Below are positions 36,829-45,632 of a stretch of DNA of 64,000 nucleotides, piece after piece (within the stretch, counting starts at the first letter, position 1; every line of letters starts with the position of its first letter). Location of the stretch: NCBI GenBank assembly GCA_016720825.1, contig JADKJV010000009.1, forward strand, positions 1 through 64,000, read 5' to 3'. Both the position numbers and the translations under genes were made by a program. The notes below the pieces were generated by a model. The model was not told where the DNA came from and made no database searches. It worked only from the letters and a program-made list of their open reading frames with translations. The stretch comes from Chitinophagaceae bacterium (GTDB lineage: Bacteria > Bacteroidota > Bacteroidia > Chitinophagales > Chitinophagaceae).

Positions 36829-37353
36829 ATGCAAAAAAAATTACTTCTTACCGTTTTACTGGCAGGCACATTCGCCCTGGGCTATGCATTCAGGTCGATC
36901 ATGCCAGATACCAAAGCTGATCAGCCCTTCAAAAAAGTAACAGGCATCGGTGGCATCTTTTTCAAATGCAAAGACCCCAAAAAAGTCAGGGAATGGTACC
37001 AAACCCACCTTGGCTTAATTACAAACACGTATGGCGCTGTTTTTGAATGGAGACAGGGCGCAGATACTACCCAAAAGGGTTTCACCCAATGGAGTCCGTT
37101 TAAAGAAACCACAAAATACTTTGAGCCTTCCACTAAAGATTTCATGATCAACTACCGGGTGGAAAACCTGGAAGCATTGCTTGCGCAGCTGAGAAAAGAC
37201 AGTGTTACCATTGTTGATACAGTAGAAACAGCAGATTATGGGAAATTCATCCATATTATGGATATTGAAGGCAATAAAATCGAGCTATGGGAGCCAAACG
37301 ATATTGAATACGAAAAACTTGGACTACAAATGGGTACCAAAACAACAAAATAA
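36829..37353 (+). CDS. VOC family protein with N-terminal export signal
   Basis: A 174-residue VOC protein. Residues 1-24 form a signal peptide or membrane anchor (LLLTVLLAGTFALGYAF). The VOC part begins VTGIGGIFFKCKDPKKVREWY and ends KFIHIMDIEGNKIELWEPND. It is closely similar to the cytoplasmic protein at 40627-41004, which lacks the leader: the two share ~70% of residues by eye. The Glu in IELWEP and other conserved positions suggest an intact metal site. Export of a VOC protein is unusual. Confidence 0.88.
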   Translation: MQKKLLLTVLLAGTFALGYAFRSIMPDTKADQPFKKVTGIGGIFFKCKDPKKVREWYQTHLGLITNTYGAVFEWRQGADTTQKGFTQWSPFKETTKYFEPSTKDFMINYRVENLEALLAQLRKDSVTIVDTVETADYGKFIHIMDIEGNKIELWEPNDIEYEKLGLQMGTKTTK

Positions 37354-37483
37354 CCGGAAACAGATTATATTTTGTGGAATCTAAAAACAAGTATTTGATT
37401 TAAATTTACTTATCATCTAAAAACCGTAGAACATAAGAAACACCAAAACATAAAGAATCTGCTTAACGTGCCAGCAGTTAACA

Positions 37484-38218
37484 ATGAGACATTTTTTTAC
37501 CATACTATTTATATTGATTTTATTTTTGACAAACTGTAAATCTGATCATCAAAAAAATGATATGCAGGTTTATCTCAATGAGACAAATAAAATGGTTAAA
37601 AAAGGCCAGTATAAAGAAGCACTGCAGCGTTTTATATGGTTTAACGAACATGCACTTGAATATGATGAATCGATGACAGGCGTTCGTCTTTCATTCGCAT
37701 TAGGCTACTGGAAAGAACTTGGAGATATTTATCCGCCTGCCTTAACAGCTATGAAAGATTTGAGAAATAAAAAGATAAAGCTGCTTACCGACAATAAAGA
37801 AAGTATTAATTTGTTTCAGGACATTTCAGCTTTTGATAAAACACTCAGTGAGGACTCAATAACTGCTGAAGTTTTTAAATTAATTCATCAAAAATATCCT
37901 TATTTGGCCGATCGTTGCTGGATTTTCGCAAAGGAATCCTTATTTGAAACAAAAGAATTTGGAGTTATTAAGAATTATATTACAAATCCACTCACTGAAT
38001 ATTTTGCAATAAAAAAAGACTATAAACTACAAATTTCACTTTTTGACCCATCTAAAGAAAAGGAACTCTATAACACATTTCGGGAAGGTTTTGTTTTAAA
38101 GTGTTTACGTCTTATAGAATTTGCAGTCTGGATAAATAATGAAAAAGCGGCTAAGGAAATACAATCCTCAGCCATAAATATCATAAATGACACGAGGCTG
38201 CGTGAAATTTTACCTTAA
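37484..38218 (+). CDS. lipoprotein of unknown function
   Basis: A 244-residue lipoprotein with leader ILFLTNC. The mature part is helical: KKGQYKEALQRFIWFNEHALEYDESMTGVRLSFALGYWKELG is the most conserved-looking region and resembles a TPR-like repeat found in many uncharacterised proteins of environmental bacteria. No catalytic motif. Single gene with an AT-rich promoter region. Confidence 0.72.
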   Translation: MRHFFTILFILILFLTNCKSDHQKNDMQVYLNETNKMVKKGQYKEALQRFIWFNEHALEYDESMTGVRLSFALGYWKELGDIYPPALTAMKDLRNKKIKLLTDNKESINLFQDISAFDKTLSEDSITAEVFKLIHQKYPYLADRCWIFAKESLFETKEFGVIKNYITNPLTEYFAIKKDYKLQISLFDPSKEKELYNTFREGFVLKCLRLIEFAVWINNEKAAKEIQSSAINIINDTRLREILP

Positions 38219-38344
38219 CCCATTTATTCCACAATAAACTACTGGCTTAAAATACCATCCAAAGGATATCTCGCAACGATCTTTGCGCAATTACTCTGCA
38301 TATTTTCCAAACATGCAGTCAAACCCACCAGGGTCGCTAGGACA

Positions 38345-38372
38345 TTTCAAATCCTTATTTTTTGTAAATTTA
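38345..38372 (+). promoter_or_regulatory. conserved upstream element, copy 7 of 7
   Basis: TTTCAAATCC (38345-38354) then TTATTTTTTGTAAATTTA (38355-38372), 91 bases before the lipoprotein start. Confidence 0.55.
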
Positions 38373-38463
38373 TACAGCTCGTGAGCAGCATAAGTGGACA
38401 CGAACAACAAGCCCCTCTGTATACGTTGCAATTAATGAGTCATAGAAAATAGGGATTCATCAT

Positions 38464-38916
38464 ATGAGATATCCGGAATTTATATTTTTCTTACTACTAA
38501 TCGTTGAGTTATCATCATGCTCGTCTGTTAAATTGGAAACAAGAAATGGAAAAGACCAGCAACTTACCTCTTCCAGCTTTGAAAAATTAAATGGAACGTT
38601 TTCAAATCTGCCGGCTGATACCAATTACCTTAACAGAACGCTGTATTGCCATTTTACGAATGAGAATAAAAGAAAAGACTCCATATGCAGTGGTGTACAA
38701 TATACTGTTGAACTCCTCTCAACTGACTCCAGGTCCCTGACAATAGCATTGAAAACCAATGAAACTACTGTCCGGAAAATAACTTTAAAAGGAAAATACA
38801 AGGAAGGTTATTTTAAAGCGAACAGGCATATATCACTACATGGTTTACTGGGGCCATTGTTATGGATATTTGGAGAGAATATTATTTATATTGGCCTTAC
38901 CAATGAAAATAACTAA
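38464..38916 (+). CDS. small lipoprotein of unknown function
   Basis: A 150-residue lipoprotein: leader IVELSSC, then a mostly beta mature domain (TLYCHFTNENKRKDSIC, TVRKITLKGKYKEGYFKANRHISLHG) ending in a hydrophobic stretch (LLGPLLWIFGENIIYIGL). Not recognised. Followed by a cytoplasmic DUF4259-like gene with a 170-base spacer. Confidence 0.7.
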   Translation: MRYPEFIFFLLLIVELSSCSSVKLETRNGKDQQLTSSSFEKLNGTFSNLPADTNYLNRTLYCHFTNENKRKDSICSGVQYTVELLSTDSRSLTIALKTNETTVRKITLKGKYKEGYFKANRHISLHGLLGPLLWIFGENIIYIGLTNENN

Positions 38917-39087
38917 TAGTTATAAATTCGGGTGGCGCGGGGCACTTTTGATTGTAGCATTCCCAATTTCTATTTCGGGTGGCGAAAGAAGGGATACCGA
39001 ATATATAAGGATAAAATAAAAACAATTGATTTGTTTTCGCAAGCTCTGGAAAACTGCAGTGTAATTCATCAAAAACCTGAATTAATA

Positions 39088-39957
39088 ATGGGACATTGGG
39101 GAACCGGCCTTTCTTCGAACGACACATTCATGGAAGTATATGAAACATTCTTCCATTACTATAATCATAATTTATCCATAGAAGAAATCAGGGAAAAACT
39201 GTCATTGCACTTTGCTGAAATAATAGCAAATAACCAAACATCAAATGATTACTGGTTTGCATTATCCAAAGCACTGTGGGAATGCCAGGCGTTGGACGCA
39301 GCTACGTTCAATACTGTGAAACATATCATAGAATCCAGGTCAGACCTGAAAGTCTGGAAAGAGCTGGACGCATCCGATAAAGACATAAAATCAAGAGAGA
39401 AAGTACTGGATAAATTCCTGGAATCCCTTTCAACAGAACGGCCCAAGGCAAAGGCCAGAAAGAAAATTAATTACTATTCGGGAATATATGAACCCGGCAC
39501 CTGCCTGGCAATCAAAATGGCCAATGGCAACTATGGAGGGCTCATCGTTTTAATCAGGGATACTGATACACTTGAAGGCGAAAACATAGTAGCCGCTACT
39601 GATATCAATATGAACAGTTTGCCCGGCGTTTCAGATTTTAAACAAGCCAATATTCTGACTGGCCGGGATATTGAAATAATCGGATCCGTAGAAAACCGCA
39701 AGGAATATTTTTGGATCTTCGCCCTGGAAGCCAAACGCCGGCGATATAATAAAGAAGCAGAATCTGCTTTTATCCCTGTGGGCAAATTGCAGGTCGACCG
39801 TGTATTTGAAAAATACTTTGCAACACCATATCGGTATAATGACAACTGGATTAACATTGTCAAGATACTTGAAGACGCATTGAACAGTTTTTATAGCGGA
39901 GAGAAGTATAGTATTAGTGCGAGTGTGGAAGAATGGCTGACAGGGAAGCAGGGGTAG
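39088..39957 (+). CDS. DUF4259-like protein with C-terminal unknown domain
   Basis: A 289-residue cytoplasmic protein beginning MGHWGTGLSSNDTFMEVYETF, the N-terminal motif of DUF4259-like proteins, whose members have an early W-G-x-G-x-x-x-N-D. A GTG at 38932 would add 52 residues, but that stretch contains the direct repeat TTCGGGTGGCG and no family similarity, so the ATG at 39088 is preferred. The second half (GTCLAIKMANGNYGGLIVLI, FWIFALEAKRRR) is unassigned. The last codons and stop (KQG*) are encoded by the start of a heptamer repeat array. Confidence 0.7.
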   Translation: MGHWGTGLSSNDTFMEVYETFFHYYNHNLSIEEIREKLSLHFAEIIANNQTSNDYWFALSKALWECQALDAATFNTVKHIIESRSDLKVWKELDASDKDIKSREKVLDKFLESLSTERPKAKARKKINYYSGIYEPGTCLAIKMANGNYGGLIVLIRDTDTLEGENIVAATDINMNSLPGVSDFKQANILTGRDIEIIGSVENRKEYFWIFALEAKRRRYNKEAESAFIPVGKLQVDRVFEKYFATPYRYNDNWINIVKILEDALNSFYSGEKYSISASVEEWLTGKQG

Positions 39958-40080
39958 CAGGGAGCAGGGAGCAGGGAGCAGGTTGCAGGGGGCAGGTAGC
40001 AGGGGCCCGAATGGAATTGGCGATGATGCGCTAAAGCATCTTATTCAGGGAACAGGTAGCAGGTTGCAGGTAACGGAGGA
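39948..40080. repeat. heptamer repeat array, GCAGGNN units
   Basis: About seven consecutive 7-bp units of the form GCAGGGA, GCAGGTT, GCAGGGG and GCAGGTA start inside the last codons of the preceding gene, whose TAG stop lies in the array. After ~30 bases of unrelated sequence a second short run (CAGGGAACAGGTAGCAGGTTGCAGG) ends near 40073. The unit length is not a multiple of three, so it is not a coding repeat. Similar arrays occur at 45627-46022 and 52064-52100. Confidence 0.7.
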
Positions 40081-40124
40081 ACCTGAATACTTCATTTCAT
40101 TTAATTAATTAAATAAATAACAGC

Positions 40125-40583
40125 GTGACAGTTGAAATTCGGAAAGCAGTTGAAACTGACATTGACATTTTGCTGGGTTTTGAGCAGGGCATTGTAGAAG
40201 CTGAAAGGCCTTTTAATGACCCTTTAAAGGAGGGTGAAATCCATTATTACGATTTAATTGGGCTTATCAGGTCTGACACTGCAGAAGTATTAGTTGCTGT
40301 AGTCGATGATGAGATTGTCGGTTCAGGGTATGCCAAAATCCGGCCGGCGGAACCCTTTCAAAAATTTACGGAATATGCATATTTGGGTTTTATGTATGTA
40401 AAACCGGCATTCCGGGGGAAGGGCATCAATCAAAAAGTATTGCTTGCATTGATGGATTGGGCAAAGAGCAAAAAATTAACGGAAGTCCGGTTAGATGTGT
40501 ATGACGAAAACCTGATAGCTAAAAACGCCTATTTAAAGGCAGGGTTCAAACCCAATTTATTAGGCATGCGGTTAGGCATATAG
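40125..40583 (+). CDS. GNAT family N-acetyltransferase
   Basis: A 152-residue acetyl-CoA-dependent acetyltransferase starting at GTG. The core is IVGSGYAKIRPA, YLGFMYVKPAFRGKGINQKVLLALMDWAKSKKL (acetyl-CoA pyrophosphate loop R-G-K-G), and NAYLKAGFKPNLLGMRLGI near the end. No linked substrate genes. The VOC gene begins 43 bases later, so the pair may be co-transcribed. Substrate unknown. Confidence 0.9.
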   Translation: MTVEIRKAVETDIDILLGFEQGIVEAERPFNDPLKEGEIHYYDLIGLIRSDTAEVLVAVVDDEIVGSGYAKIRPAEPFQKFTEYAYLGFMYVKPAFRGKGINQKVLLALMDWAKSKKLTEVRLDVYDENLIAKNAYLKAGFKPNLLGMRLGI

Positions 40584-40626
40584 ATTGTACAGCATTGACT
40601 CAACTATAAAACAAAAACCAACCAAT

Positions 40627-41004
40627 ATGGCAAAAGTAACAGGCATTGGCGGCATCTTTTTCAAATGCAAAGACCCAAAGAAGGTAACAGAATGGTACCA
40701 AAAGCACCTTGGCTTAAACACAAACCCTTATGGCGCCACTTTTGAATGGTATGAAGGCACGGACAATACCAAAAAAGGCCTGACACAATGGTCGCCTTTT
40801 TCTGAAACATCCAACTACTTCGAGCCCTCCACCAAGGAGTTCATGATCAATTACCGGGTGGATAACCTGGAGGCCCTGGTGGAAGACTTAAAAAAAGAAG
40901 GGGTAACTATTGTGGACAGCATCGAATCATATGATTATGGTAAATTCATCCACATCCTGGATGCGGAAGGGAACAAAATAGAACTGTGGGAGCCAAAGGA
41001 TTGA
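40627..41004 (+). CDS. cytoplasmic VOC family protein, paralogue of 36829-37353
   Basis: A 125-residue protein starting at the ATG before AKVTGIGGIFFKCKDPKK; an ATG 42 bases upstream would add 14 residues. It parallels the exported VOC protein along its whole length (EWYQKHLGL, TQWSPFSETSNYFEPSTK, FMINYRVDNLEAL, DYGKFIHILDAEGNKIELWEP). It is a single-module VOC enzyme or binding protein. The two paralogues differ mainly in the export leader. Confidence 0.88.
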   Translation: MAKVTGIGGIFFKCKDPKKVTEWYQKHLGLNTNPYGATFEWYEGTDNTKKGLTQWSPFSETSNYFEPSTKEFMINYRVDNLEALVEDLKKEGVTIVDSIESYDYGKFIHILDAEGNKIELWEPKD

Positions 41005-41142
41005 TACGGCAATATTACCTACATGAAGCAACCTTTGTTACAGCTAACCTCGGAACTGGAATCCGTCAAACAGTAAAATGGCTGTAAATGCCAAGCAGCA
41101 ACTAAACCGCATTTATTGTCATATTTCCAAACAACTTGCTCC

Positions 41143-41562
41143 ATGAGCCGCCTCCTTATTGTTATATTAATCATCATTACCGTTACCAGTTGTAAAAAGG
41201 ACAAGCGGCTCAAATGTTACAGCACTACAACTACCGGCCGCATTATTGGTTTCGACCCATGCAGTTACTATAAAGACCCAGCCCACGTTTACGGATACGG
41301 ATTTGTGATAGAAATAGACAATGGAGCCACAAAAGATACTGTTGCCAACTACCAGATCCCGGACGGTCTTTTTGCATTCCCTCCTATTGATACCTGGGTG
41401 GCTTATAACGGGGATTTCCTTTTCGCGCCTGACCTGCAAGTCCGTTACAAAATCAGCTTCAGCTACAAAATTGCTACTGGCAGCGAACTGATCAGTTTTG
41501 TTTGTCCCGGTATTGTTAATAGGGCCCTTACTACCAGGCCGTCAAAAACAGGCAGGTCCTGA
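41143..41562 (+). CDS. lipoprotein of unknown function
   Basis: A 139-residue lipoprotein (leader LIIITVTSC). The mature part has YYKDPAHVYGYGFVIEIDNG, LFAFPPIDTWVAYNG and VRYKISFSYKIATGSE: a small beta domain. An ATG 27 bases upstream adds nine residues. Not recognised. Single gene. Confidence 0.72.
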   Translation: MSRLLIVILIIITVTSCKKDKRLKCYSTTTTGRIIGFDPCSYYKDPAHVYGYGFVIEIDNGATKDTVANYQIPDGLFAFPPIDTWVAYNGDFLFAPDLQVRYKISFSYKIATGSELISFVCPGIVNRALTTRPSKTGRS

Positions 41563-41783
41563 TTTCCTGTATCTCCAAACGATAAAGGCCGGTTTTGTAA
41601 CTGGACCGGTATTATGGATCCAGCTACTCCCCTCTTACCAGTTATCCGGATTAAGCCTCCGGTTCAGCAATTTTACATAACTTGATCAGCATTGGACTGC
41701 AGCGGGCTAACTCCCAACCGCGGCTATGTCTATCTGTGGGCATGTATTTGTGAGAATATTTTAAACAACAAAAACCAACCACC

Positions 41784-42628
41784 ATGCAACGCAGGACTTT
41801 CATCAGGAATTCCCCCGACGCCTAGCATCGGTGTTTTGGACATCACTGGACGGCAGCTTTGAAGGTGATACGCGCCACGACCTGGTCCGGCCGGGCCCCT
41901 TAGACCAATCTTCGTCTCCCCGTACCCAGGGTTCCCTTGTTCGCGGGAATATATTTAAAGAAGATGGCAAGACCCCTATCGCCAATGCCCTGGTTGAAAT
42001 CTGGCATTGTGATGAAAATGAGGTGTATGATAATATCTCGGATGACTACAAATACCGGGGCGGTCAACGGACAAAAGCGGACGGAAAATATTCGTTTAAA
42101 TCTATCCTGCCGGTTCCCTATAAAGCCAATCCTAATGATGATGCATCCTGGAGACCTGCTCACATACACATGCGGGTATCTGTACCAAACCAGCAGGACT
42201 TAATTACCCAGATCTATTTTAAAGGAGGCAAATACGTTGAAACCGACAGATGGGCTTCTGCACCACAAGCAGTGAACCGGATACTCAATATCACCCAAAA
42301 CAGCGGAGAGAGTGAAATTGAATTCAATGTAATCCTGGCTAAAGAAATCCCGCTCGATCAAAAAGTGTATGATAATATAACGGGGCTTTATACAATAGAT
42401 GAGAATAATACACTGGAATTCACAAAAAACGACGACATGCTGTTCATGAAAAGAAACGGGCAACTCACAGCCAGCCTCTCTTATACGGGCAACAATACTT
42501 TCGTGAGCGGTATCGGTTATCCCAAAGCGGCTTTTGAGCCACAGGCAGACGGAAGTGTAAAACTGACAATAGAAAGAACACCCGGCAAGGTTTATACCGG
42601 CACAAAATTCTTAAAATATAACCAATAA
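41784..42628 (+). pseudogene. intradiol ring-cleavage dioxygenase-like protein with damaged N-terminus
   Basis: The main frame encodes the core of an intradiol (protocatechuate 3,4-dioxygenase-like) enzyme: ANALVEIWHCDENEVYDN, the iron Tyr in DYKYRG and PVPYKANP, and the His pair in SWRPAHIHMRV. A C-terminal extension (~80 residues) follows. An ATG at 41784 encodes MQRRTFIRNS, the usual leader, but the frame breaks in a C5 run (41812-41816); adding one C joins it to LASVFWTSLDGSFEGDT. Next comes RHDLVRPGPLDQ; a DILGPFY-type segment I expect from relatives seems missing at about 41872. Restored length 281 residues. The first lesion may be a sequence error; the second looks like an in-frame deletion. 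Confidence 0.75.
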
Positions 42629-42706
42629 TACTTCACCGGCAGATGGCCTGTTCATAACACGGCTACCACCTGCCATGTATCCCTGAAATACATTAAATCC
42701 CTTATT

Positions 42707-42994
42707 ATGGATCAAAAAAACCTGGTGCTGACAAATTATAAAGTAGGTGAAATAGACCTGCTGCCAAGCGACAGCGAAAAGATTAAACATATTTTGGTTT
42801 ACCTGGAAGACGTACATGCGCTCCTCAACAGACAAAACGAAACGATTCAATCCCTGCTGACGTCGAATGAACTGCTTACATCCAGGTTAGATTCTCACAG
42901 TGATCACCTGCAGGCACATGATGATCACTTATCATCACACAGCCAGCATTTAGCCACGCACAACGAGCATATAAAACTTTTGACGAACAAATAA
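42707..42994 (+). CDS. small protein with His-rich heptad coiled coil
   Basis: A 95-residue soluble protein. The second half repeats a seven-residue pattern SxHLxxH: RLDSHSDHLQAHDDHLSSHSQHLATHNEH (quoted as landmarks RLDSHSDHL, AHDDHLSS and THNEHI), giving four or five heptads with His at a fixed place next to Leu. Leu at every seventh position suggests a coiled coil lined with His. No family recognised; metal or pH sensing is a speculative option. Confidence 0.65.
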   Translation: MDQKNLVLTNYKVGEIDLLPSDSEKIKHILVYLEDVHALLNRQNETIQSLLTSNELLTSRLDSHSDHLQAHDDHLSSHSQHLATHNEHIKLLTNK

Positions 42995-43015
42995 TTCTAA
43001 TCAAATAACAAAGTG

Positions 43016-44532
43016 ATGAGATTTTTATACTCCCTTTTATTGCTTACTGGTACAATTTGCTATGGACAAGAGCAAAAAATCAGAAAATAGCAGATGATGT
43101 TTCCATTGAACAGCTGAGGAAAAACCTTTATTATCTTGCCAGTGATCAAATGGAAGGCCGGGCCATGGGCAGTCACGGTGATACGCTGGCCTCAGTATAT
43201 ATCAGCGATTGGTTTAAAGCAAACAACTTAACTGCACCTTACCAGAACGGCACCAGTTATTTCCAGGCTGTTGATGCTTTTAAAAAGAACCTGAAACATG
43301 CTGAGCTGAAAATCGGTGACCAGGTATTTGAGAACTGGAATGGCTGGGGATTTGCGATGCGCAGCATAGAAACCGTACAACTCGAGAACCTGCCCGTTGT
43401 ATTTGCCGGATATGGTATTGAAAACAGCCAATACAATGATTTTGCAGATATTGACGTGAAAGGAAAAGTGGTTTTATTACTGAACGGGCAACCACAGGAC
43501 ACTGCGGGGAATTATATCCTGTCGGGCACAAAACAACCAGCCAGCATCGCTACTTACCAGGCGACATTAAAGAAAAAAGGTGCAGTTCTTATTTTAATGT
43601 ATGCCAACCGGTTTAGTGCAGACAGTTTACAGCAGCGCAGGTCTGCTTTCCAGCCCGCCTATAAAAACCCATTTAACCAGAATACGAACCTGCCGGTGCT
43701 CAATCTCTCGGAAGAAAGAGTCAATGGGCTATTAGCCAATTCCGGGAAAACAATTAAAGGACTGTTGAAAGAGATCACCAATACACGCCAGCCAAAATCA
43801 TTTACGATTAACAATACTGCCGGCTGCCATATCCAGGTTGATATCATAGAAGAAAAGGCACCGAATGTTATCGGTATGATCCAAGGGACAGACACTGCTG
43901 CAGGCTGTGTTATCCTTTCGGCACACCATGACCATGTGGGCCGTGACGGGGATATTATTTATTACGGGGCGGTTGATAATGCCAGCGGAACAGTGGCCAT
44001 TATGGAAATTGCTGCCTTAATGAATAAAGCGGCACAAAAAGGCCTGCGGCCAAAACGCTCGATCGTCTTCGCCTCTTATACGGGTGAAGAAAGAGGCCTG
44101 CTGGGCTCTTACCATTTAGCCGCGAATCCCGTATTCCCGATAGAAAAAACTCATGCGGTATTGAATATTGATATGATGGGTCGTGTAGATACTTTTTACA
44201 GCGGCCGAAGACCCGACAGCAATTACGCATATATCTTAGTGGTTGATTCTGTGAACCGGGGTTTACGAAATGCTTTATTTTCTGCCAATGACAAACTGGG
44301 AAAACTGAAACTGGACACGTATTATGAACAGCCCCAGTTTATGCAAAGAAGGTTATTGGGTTCAGACCAGTATCCATTTTACCAGAAAGGGGTTCCGTTC
44401 ATCCGGATTGACTGTGGCTTCAGTAAAGACTATCACCAGCCAACAGACACGCCGGATAAAATTAATTATGTGCTTCTTTCCGACCAGGTAAAGTTGGCTT
44501 TTCTGACAACCTGGAACCTGGCGAATGATTAG
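43016..44532 (+). pseudogene. secreted M28 family metallopeptidase, one-base frameshift
   Basis: The ATG at 43016 encodes a signal peptide MRFLYSLLLLTGTICYGQEQK but its frame stops at once. The remainder runs from codons near 43080 (KIADDVSIEQLRKNL) to 44532 and carries an M28 fold: a PA-domain-like region, then HHDHVGRDG, YGAVDNASGTVAIMEIA, SYTGEERGLLGSYHL, LNIDMMGRVD and a closing DYHQPTDT, giving the His, Asp, Glu, Asp and His metal ligands. Adding one A to A6 (43074-43079) joins the signal peptide to the enzyme as a single 505-residue protein. The defect is probably a sequence error. Confidence 0.87.
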
Positions 44533-44610
44533 ATATATCACCGTTTTACCGTCCACATAAAGTGCTCACCGGTGATTTGTTCTTTTATTACATTTATTCC
44601 GGTCAAACAA

Positions 44611-45081
44611 ATGCATATGAAAATGAAAACCATTTTATTTATCCTGATCGTTCTTATGATATCTAGTTCATCAAGGAGTCAAACCCAAAATCCACAACTG
44701 GATTCCGTTTTGGCCAAAAAGTTAGGTGGCGATGAATACGGCATGAAAAGCTATGTTTTAGTGATCCTGAAAACAGGTGCAAACACAACAAAAGACAAAG
44801 CCTTTATTGACAGCTGTTTTCTCGGGCATCTGAATAATATCAAAAGATTAGCCGCATTGAACCAGCTTGTAGTGTCCGGGCCATTCGGGAAAAATGACAA
44901 CAGCTTCAGGGGCTTGTTCATCTTAAATGTAAAAACCAGGGAGGAGGCGAATCTGTTACTGGCAACCGATCCGGCCATTAAAGCAGAATTATTAAAACCT
45001 GAGCTCTATCCCTGGTATGGATCCGCAGCACTTCCGGAATACCTCCCTGCCCATGATAAAATATGGAAAACGGGTTTTTAA
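44611..45081 (+). CDS. secreted YCII-related domain protein
   Basis: A 156-residue protein: signal peptide (MISSSSRSQ) then a YCII-like alpha-beta barrel domain (YVLVILKTGANTTKDKAFIDSCFLGHLNNI, LVVSGPFGKNDNSFRGLFILNV, LLLATDPAIKAELL). The His in FLGHLNN sits where the catalytic His of YCII domains lies. Two more ATGs follow within 12 bases; the first is used. Most YCII proteins are cytoplasmic, so the export signal is notable. The role is unknown. Confidence 0.82.
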   Translation: MHMKMKTILFILIVLMISSSSRSQTQNPQLDSVLAKKLGGDEYGMKSYVLVILKTGANTTKDKAFIDSCFLGHLNNIKRLAALNQLVVSGPFGKNDNSFRGLFILNVKTREEANLLLATDPAIKAELLKPELYPWYGSAALPEYLPAHDKIWKTGF

Positions 45082-45122
45082 CCTGACAAGTAATAATTTA
45101 AAGAAACAAAACCACTACACCA

Positions 45123-45632
45123 ATGACAAAGTTTTCCCTGTTCGCCGCTGCCTTTTTAATGGGATTATCGATTATAACCGGTTGTCATCATGATGACAAA
45201 ACCAAAGCCACTACCGGGACCGTTCTGAAAATAGCTTCCGTTGACACGCCGGAATATTTTAACCTGCGTCCCAAACTGGAAAAAGAATATGGCTATACCC
45301 ATGCCGTAAGAATCGGTGATGACCTGAAAATTTCAGGCGCCGTAAGTATGGACGATTCAGGAACTATTGTTGCTCCTGGCAATATGGAACAGCAAATGAA
45401 AAACTGTTACACCGACCTCGAAAAAATCCTGACACATTATGGCTACACCTATGATGATGTGGTAGCCGAAAATGTTTACACGACAGACATGGCAGAGTTT
45501 ATCAGGGTATCCGGTTTTCGTAATTCAATTTACAAGAAGCAATTCCCGACCGGCACCTGGCTGGAGGTTAAAGGACTTGCGATAAATGGACAGATGATTG
45601 AGATTGATATGGAAGCACATAAGAGCAGGTAG
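45123..45632 (+). CDS. RidA-like lipoprotein
   Basis: A 169-residue protein with a lipoprotein leader (LSIITGC) and a RidA/YjgF/UK114 fold: YTHAVRIGDDLKISGAVSMD, MEQQMKNCYTDLEKILTHYGYTYDDVVAENVYTTDM and TGTWLEVKGLAINGQMIEIDMEA. RidA removes reactive enamines in the cytoplasm; this copy would act in the periplasm. The gene ends AAGAGCAGGTAG, where the stop overlaps the start of a heptamer repeat array. It lies about 40 bases after the YCII gene. Confidence 0.85.
   Translation: MTKFSLFAAAFLMGLSIITGCHHDDKTKATTGTVLKIASVDTPEYFNLRPKLEKEYGYTHAVRIGDDLKISGAVSMDDSGTIVAPGNMEQQMKNCYTDLEKILTHYGYTYDDVVAENVYTTDMAEFIRVSGFRNSIYKKQFPTGTWLEVKGLAINGQMIEIDMEAHKSR

Noticed and set aside
38932..39087. GTG start at 38932 for the DUF4259-like gene
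   Set aside because: The extra 52 residues have no family similarity and contain a duplicated TTCGGGTGGCG; the MGHWGTG start at 39088 matches the domain.
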